A stretch of DNA of 23,708 nt. Source: UBA724 sp964229545. GTDB lineage: Bacteria > Bacteroidota > Bacteroidia > Flavobacteriales > Flavobacteriaceae. The translations under genes were made by a program, and so were the position numbers. Where the stretch lies: the NCBI GenBank assembly GCA_964229545.1, contig CAXRDP010000051.1, forward strand, positions 1 through 23,708, read 5' to 3'. Under the pieces are notes generated by a model. It searched no databases. It was not told where the DNA came from and was given only the letters and a program-made list of their open reading frames with translations. This document shows positions 14,327-21,837 of this stretch, in pieces; position 1 is the stretch's first letter; the number at the start of each line of letters is the position of its first letter.

Positions 14327-15577
14327 ATGCACAAAAGGCGCGTAGTCGTAACCGGTTTAGGCGCATTGACACCCATCGGGAATTCCATTCCTGATTTTTG
14401 GGAAGGGCTTGTGTCTGGCACAAGTGGTGCCGCTCCTATCACTCATTTTGATGCGAGTAAATTTAAAACCCAGTTTGCTTGTGAGCTCAAGGGCTATGAC
14501 CCTATCGATCATTTTGACCGTAAAGAGGCTCGAAAAATGGATTTGTTCGCTCAGTATGCTGTGGTGGCTGCTGACGAAGCCATACTTGATGCCAAACTAG
14601 ACCTCGACACACTAAACAAGGACCGTGCTGGGGTTATTTGGGGTGCCGGTATTGGGGGGTTGGAAACCTTCCAAAACGAAGTGCTTTCATTTGCTGCTGG
14701 GGACGGTACGCCACGCTTCAACCCTTTCTTTATTCCAAAGATGATTCCGGACATTGCGCCAGGGATGATTTCTATAAAATACGGTTTGAGGGGGCCCAAT
14801 TTTGCAACCGTGTCTGCTTGTGCTTCTTCTGCCAACGCCATTATCGATGCGCTCAACTACATTCGCCTTGGCTATGCAGATGTGATGGTCACAGGTGGAT
14901 CTGAGGCCGGTGTTACCAAGGCTGGAATTGGGGGTTTTAATGCCCTTCATGCATTGTCTACTCGAAATGACGATCCGCAAACCGCTTCAAGGCCCTTTGA
15001 CAAAGACCGTGACGGCTTTGTATTGGGCGAAGGCGCAGGTGCGCTGGTCATCGAAAGTTTGGAGCACGCACAGCAAAGGGGCGCGACTATCTATGCAGAA
15101 ATTATTGGAGGGGGTCTTTCGGCAGATGCCTACCATATGACCGCGCCACACCCGGAAGGAACTGGTGCTACCAAGGTTATGGAAAATGCTTTGGCTGATG
15201 CCAACCTAAAGCCTGAAGACATTGATGCGGTGAATATGCACGGCACCTCCACACCTTTAGGTGATGTGGCTGAGTCAACTGCGCTTAAAAAGGTTTTTGG
15301 TGAACATTTGTACACCATGAATATCAACTCAACAAAATCCATGACAGGGCATTTGTTGGGTGCGGCTGGTGCTATTGAAACCATTTCAACCATTTTGTCT
15401 GCCCAACACGGAATTGTGCCTCCTACAATTAATCACTTCACCGACGATGAGGCCATAGATCCAAAGATCAATTTTACCTTCAACAAGCCTCAAAAACGCG
15501 ATTTAAATGTTGTCATGAGCAATACCTTTGGTTTTGGCGGACACAACGCCTGTGTCGTGGTCCAAAAATGGGGGTGA
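14327..15577 (+). CDS. fabF: beta-ketoacyl-ACP synthase II
   Basis: This 416-aa condensing enzyme of type II fatty-acid elongation has the Cys-His-His triad: Cys165 (SACASSANAI), His305 (NMHGTSTPLGD) and His342 (KSMTGHLLGAAGA). The glycine-rich end SNTFGFGGHNA (398-408) includes the gating phenylalanine region. It adds malonyl-ACP-derived two-carbon units to acyl-ACP in the cytoplasm. It is located directly after acpP and 4 nt before rnc, so all three are probably on one mRNA. Confidence 0.97.
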   Translation: MHKRRVVVTGLGALTPIGNSIPDFWEGLVSGTSGAAPITHFDASKFKTQFACELKGYDPIDHFDRKEARKMDLFAQYAVVAADEAILDAKLDLDTLNKDRAGVIWGAGIGGLETFQNEVLSFAAGDGTPRFNPFFIPKMIPDIAPGMISIKYGLRGPNFATVSACASSANAIIDALNYIRLGYADVMVTGGSEAGVTKAGIGGFNALHALSTRNDDPQTASRPFDKDRDGFVLGEGAGALVIESLEHAQQRGATIYAEIIGGGLSADAYHMTAPHPEGTGATKVMENALADANLKPEDIDAVNMHGTSTPLGDVAESTALKKVFGEHLYTMNINSTKSMTGHLLGAAGAIETISTILSAQHGIVPPTINHFTDDEAIDPKINFTFNKPQKRDLNVVMSNTFGFGGHNACVVVQKWG

Positions 15578-15581
15578 TACA

Positions 15582-16322
15582 ATGGAACGGCTCGGCAAAC
15601 TCTGGAAACCTGCTGCTTCTAACAAAGATTCTTTTTATAGTTCCATTAGGCATATAACAGGCTACGCCCCAAAAAACATAGGGCTTTTTGAGCGCGTTTT
15701 TACCCATCGCTCTATGGAAAAGATAGACGACCAGGGTAACAAAATCAACTACGAACGCTTGGAGTTTTTGGGGGATGCGGTACTTGGCGCGCTCATCGGC
15801 GCTTATCTATACAAGACACTTCCCGACGCTGATGAAGGCGCTTTAACACAAATGCGCTCTAAGATTGTTCGTCGAGAGTTTCTAAATCATGTTGGAAAAT
15901 CTCTAGCCCTTTACCCCTTGCTCAGCTCCAAAGTAGAAAAGGAACGGTATGGAGAAGACATACACGGCAACCTGCTTGAGGCATTGGTGGGGGCGGTGTT
16001 TGTCGATGCGGGCTTTCGGCGGTGTTCGTTGTTTGTCACCAAAAAGGTAATCGCTCCCTATGTAGATTTAGCGCAATTGAAAGGGAAAGTTTTGAGTCAT
16101 AAAAGTTTACTCGTCAACTGGTTTCAGCGGGAAAAAAAAGATTTTCTGTTCGACGTTTTTGAAGATTCAGGCGCGCAATCTGTCCCGCAATATAAAGCCC
16201 GGCTTTCTGTGGAGGGAAAGGTAATCGCTAGCGCAAGAGGTGCCAGCAAAAAAAAGGCCATGGAGAAAGTTTCTCAGCGAGCCTTTTTTAAGCTAAAAGA
16301 CAAAATGAATAATACGAATTGA
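15582..16322 (+). CDS. rnc: ribonuclease III
   Basis: This 246-aa double-strand-specific RNase matures rRNA and processes structured RNAs. The signature NYERLEFLGDAVLG gives Glu61 and Asp65 (E. coli Glu41/Asp45), and Glu133 in LLEALVGAVFVDAG matches the essential E. coli Glu117. The residue equal to E. coli Asp114 is Asn130 here. A C-terminal double-stranded-RNA-binding domain (about 173-238) ends with the basic SARGASKKKAMEKVSQ helix. I chose ATG at 15582, 4 nt after the fabF stop; a longer frame beginning at 15528 overlaps fabF and lacks family character. The N-terminal ~30 residues before the first RNase III helix are longer than in E. coli, as I recall for other Bacteroidota. Confidence 0.95.
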   Translation: MERLGKLWKPAASNKDSFYSSIRHITGYAPKNIGLFERVFTHRSMEKIDDQGNKINYERLEFLGDAVLGALIGAYLYKTLPDADEGALTQMRSKIVRREFLNHVGKSLALYPLLSSKVEKERYGEDIHGNLLEALVGAVFVDAGFRRCSLFVTKKVIAPYVDLAQLKGKVLSHKSLLVNWFQREKKDFLFDVFEDSGAQSVPQYKARLSVEGKVIASARGASKKKAMEKVSQRAFFKLKDKMNNTN

Positions 16323-16374
16323 TTTTTTCGCCTTCTGTTTGCAAAACATCGAAGCAAAACCCGTTCTCTAATTG

Positions 16375-16382
16375 TATATTTG
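16375..16382 (+). promoter_or_regulatory. -7 element TATATTTG before the IPExxxVDY-type gene
   Basis: This exact TAnnTTTG match lies 18 nt before the ATG at 16401. It suggests that this gene and pyk can be transcribed separately from acpP-fabF-rnc. Confidence 0.58.
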
Positions 16383-16400
16383 TAACTTATAATTTATTAG

Positions 16401-16853
16401 ATGCTTAAGCATACGCTTTCTGTTCCACAAGAGGAGACCCCGCATCAAATGCTGTGTTTGCACACTTCGCTTCCTGCACATCAACTGGCTTTTCGCATTA
16501 ACAAAAGTATACGAATCAGACTAAAACGAGACAGAGAAGATTTGGATGCTAAAAACAACACGGAGCAGTACCCTGTTTTTTCTTTCCTCTGCCCTAAAGA
16601 AAAAAGCCATTGGAGGTTGATCGGAAACAAGGTTCACACCATGCGAGATTTTGGTGGTGAAAGTTTGCTCTTTGATGCCAGCGAAAGCATTCAATTCCTG
16701 TTTAACAGCCTGAGCGCTGTTGATTTTCTATTGGATTCGGATGCTCTTGACACCGATAGGGTTATGGAAAATTTGCAAAACGACCCCATGATTCAATCTT
16801 GTTATCCCCTACCCAAACACTTAACATACATAAAACAACAACTAAGCTTTTAA
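16401..16853 (+). CDS. IPExxxVDY-type family protein, unknown function
   Basis: This 150-aa soluble protein without catalytic motifs sits between rnc and pyk, the position where Bacteroidota carry the IPExxxVDY family. The C-terminal half has the corresponding place, LSAVDFLLDSD (about 106-116), followed by a helix ending in a YIKQQLS tail. The name-giving motif is degenerate: VDF in place of VDY and no IPE before it. Assignment rests on position, size and this residual motif. It ends one base before the pyk ATG, so the two are almost surely co-transcribed and perhaps translationally coupled. The function is not known. Confidence 0.7.
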   Translation: MLKHTLSVPQEETPHQMLCLHTSLPAHQLAFRINKSIRIRLKRDREDLDAKNNTEQYPVFSFLCPKEKSHWRLIGNKVHTMRDFGGESLLFDASESIQFLFNSLSAVDFLLDSDALDTDRVMENLQNDPMIQSCYPLPKHLTYIKQQLSF

Positions 16854-16854
16854 G

Positions 16855-18288
16855 ATGAAAAATATTAAGAAAACGAAAATTGTAGCCACCCTGGGGCCTG
16901 CTAGTTCCACCAAAGACATCATCCGAGAGATGATGGTCGCCGGAGTCAACGTTTTTCGTATTAACTTTTCGCATGCATCTTTTGATGATGTGCGTGAGCG
17001 TATACAGTACATCCGAGAGCTCAACGAAGAGCTCGGATATAATGTGGCCATACTTGCCGATCTGCAAGGACCCAAGCTGAGGGTTGGAAATATGCAAGAG
17101 GGGGTTGTTGTGTCGGTTGGAGATCGGGTGACGTTTACTACAGAAAAAATTGATCTTGGGAACGCTGACAAGGTTTACATGAATTACAAGCGTTTCCCTA
17201 AAGATGTTAAAAAAGGAGAGCGCATTTTGCTGGATGATGGAAAACTCATTTTCGAAGTTCTACAAACCGATGGGAAAACAGAGGTGGTCGCAGAAGTCAT
17301 TCAAGGTGGCCCTTTGAAGTCCAAAAAGGGAGTCAATTTGCCCAACACCGATATTTCCTTGCCTGCCCTGACAAAAAAAGACATAGAGGATGCTGTGTTT
17401 GCTATCGAACAAGAGGTAGACTGGATTGCTTTGTCGTTTGTGCGTCATAAAGCAGACCTCGACGAACTAAAGGAATTGATCAAAAAGCACAGCAAATATC
17501 AAATTCCTGTCATCTCCAAAATAGAGAAGCCTCAAGCTTTGGAAAACATAAAAGAAATTGTGGAAAACAGCGACGGTATTATGGTGGCTCGTGGTGATTT
17601 GGGTGTTGAAATCCCCGCCGAGGAAGTTCCTCTAATACAAAAACAGCTGGTTCTTCATGCCAAGGCCGCACGTATACCTGTGATCATCGCCACCCAAATG
17701 ATGGAGTCTATGATAGACGGTTTAACCCCCACTCGCGCCGAGGTGAATGATGTAGCCAATTCCGTGATGGATGGCGCCGATGCGGTAATGTTGTCCGGAG
17801 AAACTTCGGTTGGCAAATACCCTGTAGAGGTTATTCAGACCATGCGTAAAATTGTGGTTGGGGTGGAGAACTCTCCGTTAATTAATCTCCAAACGCAAGC
17901 ACCTCAAAACAAAAACGACCGATTCATCACCAAGTCGACTTGTTATCATGCAGCGCTTATGGCAAATGAGCTCGAAGCAAAGGCCATCTGTACGTTGACA
18001 AATAGCGGCTATACGGCCTACCAAATTTCTGCTTCACGACCTTCCGCTTCTATATTGGTCTTTACCTCCAACAAGCGCATTCTATCACAACTCAATCTGT
18101 TGTGGGGTGTCAAGTGCCATTACTACGATCGCTATGTGTCCACAGACGAAACCGTTTCTGATGTCAACAACATCGCCAAAGAAAAAGGGTATGTGAAGAA
18201 AGGCGACGCCTTGGTCAACTTGGTTGCCATGCCGGTCGCTGCCAAAGGAATGGTAAACACCCTTCGTGTTTCTGTTATCAAAGACTAG
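16855..18288 (+). CDS. pyk: pyruvate kinase, K+-independent type
   Basis: This 477-aa enzyme makes pyruvate and ATP from phosphoenolpyruvate and ADP, the last glycolytic step. Substrate and metal sites are clear: FRINFSHA (35-41), catalytic Lys222 in SKIEKPQAL, Glu224 and Asp248 (VARGDLGVEIP), and the MDGADAVMLSGETSVGKYP segment. The triad Leu70, Gln71, Lys74 (DLQGPKLRVG) occupies the positions that are Thr, Lys, Glu in K+-dependent enzymes, so activity without K+ is predicted. The C-terminal domain (about 355-477) is the allosteric type. It starts 1 nt after the preceding gene. Confidence 0.97.
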   Translation: MKNIKKTKIVATLGPASSTKDIIREMMVAGVNVFRINFSHASFDDVRERIQYIRELNEELGYNVAILADLQGPKLRVGNMQEGVVVSVGDRVTFTTEKIDLGNADKVYMNYKRFPKDVKKGERILLDDGKLIFEVLQTDGKTEVVAEVIQGGPLKSKKGVNLPNTDISLPALTKKDIEDAVFAIEQEVDWIALSFVRHKADLDELKELIKKHSKYQIPVISKIEKPQALENIKEIVENSDGIMVARGDLGVEIPAEEVPLIQKQLVLHAKAARIPVIIATQMMESMIDGLTPTRAEVNDVANSVMDGADAVMLSGETSVGKYPVEVIQTMRKIVVGVENSPLINLQTQAPQNKNDRFITKSTCYHAALMANELEAKAICTLTNSGYTAYQISASRPSASILVFTSNKRILSQLNLLWGVKCHYYDRYVSTDETVSDVNNIAKEKGYVKKGDALVNLVAMPVAAKGMVNTLRVSVIKD

Positions 18289-18321
18289 TCTGCTTCCTCG
18301 GGTTCCGTTGGTAGAATTGCT

Positions 18322-18329
18322 TACATTTG
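18322..18329 (+). promoter_or_regulatory. -7 element TACATTTG for rbfA
   Basis: This exact TAnnTTTG match has only 7 nt between it and the rbfA ATG. Transcription should start at or within about 3 nt of the start codon. Confidence 0.58.
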
Positions 18330-18336
18330 AACTATC

Positions 18337-18699
18337 ATGACCCAAAGACAAAAAAAAATTAATGCGCTCTTGCAACAAGACTTGGCAGAAATCCTCCTTG
18401 AGGCGCTTCGCAAAGAAGAAGTGCGCAATCTTGTGTTAACCGTAACTCAAGTGCGGTGTAGCGTCGATCTATCAATGGCCAAAGTGTATTTGTCTGTGTT
18501 TCCCTTTAAAGAATCACAAGCTGTTTTAAAGGGGGTAAAGGCTAACCTCGGTGTAATCAAAAACACCCTTGGTGCCCGCGTTCGACACCAATTACGGGTG
18601 GTTCCTGATCTCCTTTTCCTGCTCGACGACTCCTTACACCACATAGAAGGCATAGAAAATTCATTAAAAAACCGAGACAACCCATTAGAATCTCTCTAG
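18337..18699 (+). CDS. rbfA: ribosome-binding factor A
   Basis: This 120-aa single-domain KH-type protein aids late maturation of the 30S subunit by binding near the 5' end of 16S rRNA helix 1. It begins TQRQKKINALLQQDLAEIL, the usual first helix, has the strand LVLTVTQVRCSVDLSMAKVYLSVF, and the interhelical segment LGARVRHQLRVVPDLLF typical of the family. It is followed after 6 nt by the permease gene, so both are likely on one mRNA. It is preceded by an exact promoter element close to the ATG and a 48-nt gap from pyk. Confidence 0.94.
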   Translation: MTQRQKKINALLQQDLAEILLEALRKEEVRNLVLTVTQVRCSVDLSMAKVYLSVFPFKESQAVLKGVKANLGVIKNTLGARVRHQLRVVPDLLFLLDDSLHHIEGIENSLKNRDNPLESL

Positions 18700-18705
18700 A
18701 ATTGT

Positions 18706-19905
18706 ATGCTTCTTCCTCTGTTTTTTGCGCGGCGTTACCGTGATGCTTCCACGCGGTTCAACACGGTTAGGCTTATCAATCGTTTCGCGGCTTTTGTTGT
18801 GGGGGTAGCGGTTTGCGCTTTTTTTGTGGTGTTGTCTGTTTTTTCTGGGCTTGAACAATTTGGGCTTTCCTTTTCGAGTGCGCTAGACAGCGACATCAAA
18901 ATAATTTCAGCTTCAAAACCCACTTTTGCTGTAAATGAAGGGTTTAAAGAAAAAATTATGGGTATAGAAGGCGTACATAGCATCGCGCCCATACTGACAC
19001 AACAAGTCGTTCTTCGCTCCAAGAGCCAAAACACCCAATTGCTTTTAATGGGGATACAAAAAGACTATGCCTCCACAGTTCCCATAGAAAACTACTTGGC
19101 GCTTGGACTATGGCCTGCATATGAGTCCAATGAGCTGGTCTTGGGGTATGGTGTCGCCTCCATGTTGGGGGTGGGCCTCTATGGTCAGGATGGCGGGGTA
19201 GATTGTGTGGTGCCCAAACAAGGGAACATCAGTCCTACTGACCCAAGTCCTTTTGTTGCTGAAAAAGCCGTTGTTATGGGTGTTTTTCAGTTGGGCAATG
19301 AGTCTGACCAGAAATATGCGTTTGCTTCAGAGCGATTGGTGAGAAAGCTGTCTGCGTTTTCGGATGGGCAATATTCGGAATTGGTAATTAAGGTTACCGA
19401 CCCTTCTGCTGTAGATGAAACAAAAAAGCGTTTGACCGATATGTTAGGGGCTGATTATGCGGTTCTTAAAAAATCGGAGCTCAACCCGGCACTAAACCAG
19501 ATGTTACAAACCGAAAGGTTGGTCCTGTATCTAATACTTTCTTTGGTGCTTGCCATCGCGCTTTTCAATGTGGTTGGTGCCATTGTTATGATGGTGTTGG
19601 ACAAGAAAAACAACCTACAAACCCTTCACGCCCTTGGTGCGCCTATCCGCTTGTTGCGTCGTGTTTTCTTGACACAGGGCTTGTTGCTAAGTGCTGTCGG
19701 AGGGGGTATAGGCTTGCTTGTGGGGTTGGGGTTGGTTGGGGTTCAACATTGGGTGCAGTTGCTTCATGTCCCGGGGACTTCTTTGGCATATCCGGTGGTG
19801 TTTTCTGCAGAAAACATCTTTGTGTTGTTAAGTATTTGGGGTGGGTTTTCAATGATCGCGGCTTGGGTGGCTTCTGCAGTTGTGCGGCCACGCTTGTTCG
19901 CTTAA
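18706..19905 (+). CDS. FtsX/LolE-type ABC transporter permease
   Basis: This 399-aa membrane protein has one N-terminal helix (about 27-48), a large periplasmic domain of the MacB type (about 49-270), then three C-terminal helices (about 273-297, 320-345, 370-393) forming the FtsX-like domain. The cytoplasmic loop DKKNNLQTLHALGA (299-312) is the coupling helix that contacts the ATPase. This is the layout of LolC/LolE, which extract lipoproteins from the inner membrane, and of MacB-like exporters. No ATPase gene adjoins it; relatives often use a LolD encoded elsewhere. It ends in a TTAA shared with the dusB stop on the other strand. Confidence 0.88.
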   Translation: MLLPLFFARRYRDASTRFNTVRLINRFAAFVVGVAVCAFFVVLSVFSGLEQFGLSFSSALDSDIKIISASKPTFAVNEGFKEKIMGIEGVHSIAPILTQQVVLRSKSQNTQLLLMGIQKDYASTVPIENYLALGLWPAYESNELVLGYGVASMLGVGLYGQDGGVDCVVPKQGNISPTDPSPFVAEKAVVMGVFQLGNESDQKYAFASERLVRKLSAFSDGQYSELVIKVTDPSAVDETKKRLTDMLGADYAVLKKSELNPALNQMLQTERLVLYLILSLVLAIALFNVVGAIVMMVLDKKNNLQTLHALGAPIRLLRRVFLTQGLLLSAVGGGIGLLVGLGLVGVQHWVQLLHVPGTSLAYPVVFSAENIFVLLSIWGGFSMIAAWVASAVVRPRLFA

Positions 19906-20897
19906 GTAGAAAAAATTGAGCTCCCCAGGACTGCTTCTATCTCGTCAAAAACAGCAAAAACGTCTGCCGCATCATCTGATGTAACCATGCGTTGTCGGTA
20001 CTCTTTAAAGTGGGGAATGCCTTTGAAATAGTTTGTGTAATGACGACGGGTTTCAAACACGCCCAGTTTTTCCCCTTTCCAATCTATGGACATTTGAAGA
20101 TGCCTGCGCGCCACCTCTGTTCGGTCTTTGATCGTTGGGTCTGGCGGATGTGTCCCTGTTTTAAAATAGTGTTTGACTTGGTTAAAGAACCATGGATTAC
20201 CAATACTAGCGCGACCTATCATAGCGCCGTCCAATCCATACGCATCTCGCATGTGTTGCGCTTTCTCAGGGCTGTCTACATCTCCATTTCCAAAAACAGG
20301 GATGTGCATTCTGGGGTTGTTTTTTACATTCGCAATAGGCGTCCAGTCTGCCTCTCCCTTATACATCTGGGCTCTAGTGCGACCATGGATTGAAATGGCT
20401 TGAATGCCCACGTCTTGCAACCGTTCGGCCACCTCTACAATGCGGATGCTTTCGTGGTCCCAGCCCAGTCGGGTTTTAACGGTAATTGGCAATTTGGTTC
20501 TTTTGACCATGGCTTCGGTCAGCGACACCATTAGCGGAATGTCTTTTAATATGCCAGCGCCTGCACCCTTACAAACCACTTTTTTTACTGGGCAGCCGAA
20601 ATTGATATCAATGATGTCGGGCTGGGTGCGCTCAACGATGTCAACGGCCTGTAGCATAGAATCGAGGTTGGCGCCGAAAATTTGTATCCCAACGGGGCGC
20701 TCTTTTTCATAAATATCGAGCTTCATCACACTTTTGGACGCATCTCTAATCAGACCCTCACTAGAGATAAACTCAGTATAAACCACATCGGCACCTTGCT
20801 CCTTACACAACGCACGAAAAGGGGGGTCGCTTACGTCTTCCATGGGCGCCAACAAAAGTGGAAATTCTCCCAAAGCTATGTCGCCAATCTTTACCAT
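19902..20897 (-). CDS. dusB: tRNA-dihydrouridine synthase
   Basis: This 331-aa FMN-dependent TIM-barrel enzyme reduces specific uridines in the tRNA D loop to dihydrouridine using NADPH. LLLAPMEDVSDPPFR (14-28) binds flavin. Cys102 in NFGCPVKKV (99-107) is the active-site acid, and KTRLGWD (141-147), HGRTRAQMYKG (171-181) and GNGDV (203-207) are the typical barrel motifs. The length and C-terminal helical domain (about 250-331) agree with DusB. It begins directly where the DoxX-type gene ends, and converges on the permease gene with a 4-bp stop overlap. Confidence 0.95.
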   Translation of the reverse strand: MVKIGDIALGEFPLLLAPMEDVSDPPFRALCKEQGADVVYTEFISSEGLIRDASKSVMKLDIYEKERPVGIQIFGANLDSMLQAVDIVERTQPDIIDINFGCPVKKVVCKGAGAGILKDIPLMVSLTEAMVKRTKLPITVKTRLGWDHESIRIVEVAERLQDVGIQAISIHGRTRAQMYKGEADWTPIANVKNNPRMHIPVFGNGDVDSPEKAQHMRDAYGLDGAMIGRASIGNPWFFNQVKHYFKTGTHPPDPTIKDRTEVARRHLQMSIDWKGEKLGVFETRRHYTNYFKGIPHFKEYRQRMVTSDDAADVFAVFDEIEAVLGSSIFST

Positions 20898-21773
20898 TTA
20901 TTCGAGATTGAATGTTTTTTTAAGTTGAATGGCCGCTTCTGTGTCCCAGACATTGACAACCTGAGCGTCTTTGGTGTGATACAGTCTGGGTGGGCTATCA
21001 CCAATCAAATCAAAGAAAGTGTTGACGTCAATCATGGCGTATGGGAATCTTGACTGGGTCAAAGCTTCAAACTCTGTGGGGGTTGTTTGTCCCTCAGAAA
21101 AATACAATACATAGGTGTCTGGGAACTTGGCAAAGTTGGTTTGTAGGTCCGCCAACGCTGTGGCCAGTTCCTGACAATGCTCACAATCGAGATTGAACAC
21201 GGCAACAATCTTCTCGCCTGAAGCCAAGTCGGTTCTCCCTTTGTGCTCAAATTGAGTAAATGAAGCGAAGGGGAAATCAGAGGCGTTTGAAATAGGCCGC
21301 AGCAACCACATAGAACCCATAGCCAGCAGAGAAAAAAGCCAAAGCAATGCGTTCGATGTTGTTTTATTGGTGGATTTAGCCCAAACAAAGACCGCAATAG
21401 CCCCCATCGCTACATTTTTTAAGATGGATTCTGCGGGTGACATGGATATCATTTCTCCAAAACAACCACAGTTTTCTGTGTCTCCTGTCGCCCACAAATA
21501 GGCAAGGTGCAAGGAAAAACCTGTAAGCATCAAAACTGATAAAAGCATGAGCCGCTTGGTGTAAAAAGGCAAAAGCATGAGTAGACCGAGCGCAAATTCG
21601 AATCCTATCAAAAAGCGAGCGGCGTGTTGCGCCCATAAGCGGTTGGGCATCAATCCTTGGTCTATGAGTGTTATTTCGAAAAACCCCGGCGCTACGAACT
21701 TAGTGTAGGCTGAAAAAAGGAAGGTCAGGCCCAACAAACAGCGTAGGATTTTTACAAGCGTACTCACAAGCAT
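20898..21773 (-). CDS. DoxX/MauE-type membrane protein with thioredoxin-like domain
   Basis: This 291-aa protein has four N-terminal helices of the DoxX/MauE kind (about 5-27, 50-70, 73-95, 115-132), with a CxC motif (Cys102, Cys104 in ENCGCFGE) between helices 3 and 4. A fifth helix (about 142-158) follows, then a soluble thioredoxin-fold-like part with Cys197 and Cys200 in NLDCEHCQEL. The two Cys pairs suggest thiol electron transfer across or along the inner membrane; which side the second domain faces is not certain. The family resembles BT_3928-type proteins of Bacteroidota. I chose ATG at 21773: the frame is open to 22013, but that part is antisense to lepA and crosses the promoter. It is first in a unit with dusB. 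Confidence 0.87.
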   Translation of the reverse strand: MLVSTLVKILRCLLGLTFLFSAYTKFVAPGFFEITLIDQGLMPNRLWAQHAARFLIGFEFALGLLMLLPFYTKRLMLLSVLMLTGFSLHLAYLWATGDTENCGCFGEMISMSPAESILKNVAMGAIAVFVWAKSTNKTTSNALLWLFSLLAMGSMWLLRPISNASDFPFASFTQFEHKGRTDLASGEKIVAVFNLDCEHCQELATALADLQTNFAKFPDTYVLYFSEGQTTPTEFEALTQSRFPYAMIDVNTFFDLIGDSPPRLYHTKDAQVVNVWDTEAAIQLKKTFNLE

Positions 21774-21781
21774 ATTTTTTT

Positions 21782-21789
21782 CAAATGTA
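21782..21789 (-). promoter_or_regulatory. -7 element TACATTTG for the DoxX-type gene
   Basis: This exact TAnnTTTG match on the minus strand is 8 nt before the ATG at 21773, so the leader should be at most a few nt. It is back-to-back with the lepA promoter. Confidence 0.6.
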
Positions 21790-21822
21790 AACTTTATTGA
21801 TATTAACACCACCGCATTTGAG

Positions 21823-21830
21823 TATCTTTG
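21823..21830 (+). promoter_or_regulatory. -7 element TATCTTTG for lepA
   Basis: This exact TAnnTTTG match is 7 nt before the lepA ATG, with a TTG (21797-21799) 23 nt upstream as possible -33. That TTG lies next to the divergent -7 box at 21782-21789, so the two promoters share their upstream DNA. Confidence 0.62.
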
Positions 21831-21837
21831 TTGCGCT

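Noticed and set aside
15528..15581. 18-codon upstream extension of rnc
   Set aside because: It lies inside fabF in another frame; ATG 15582 is 4 nt after the fabF stop and fits an operon junction.
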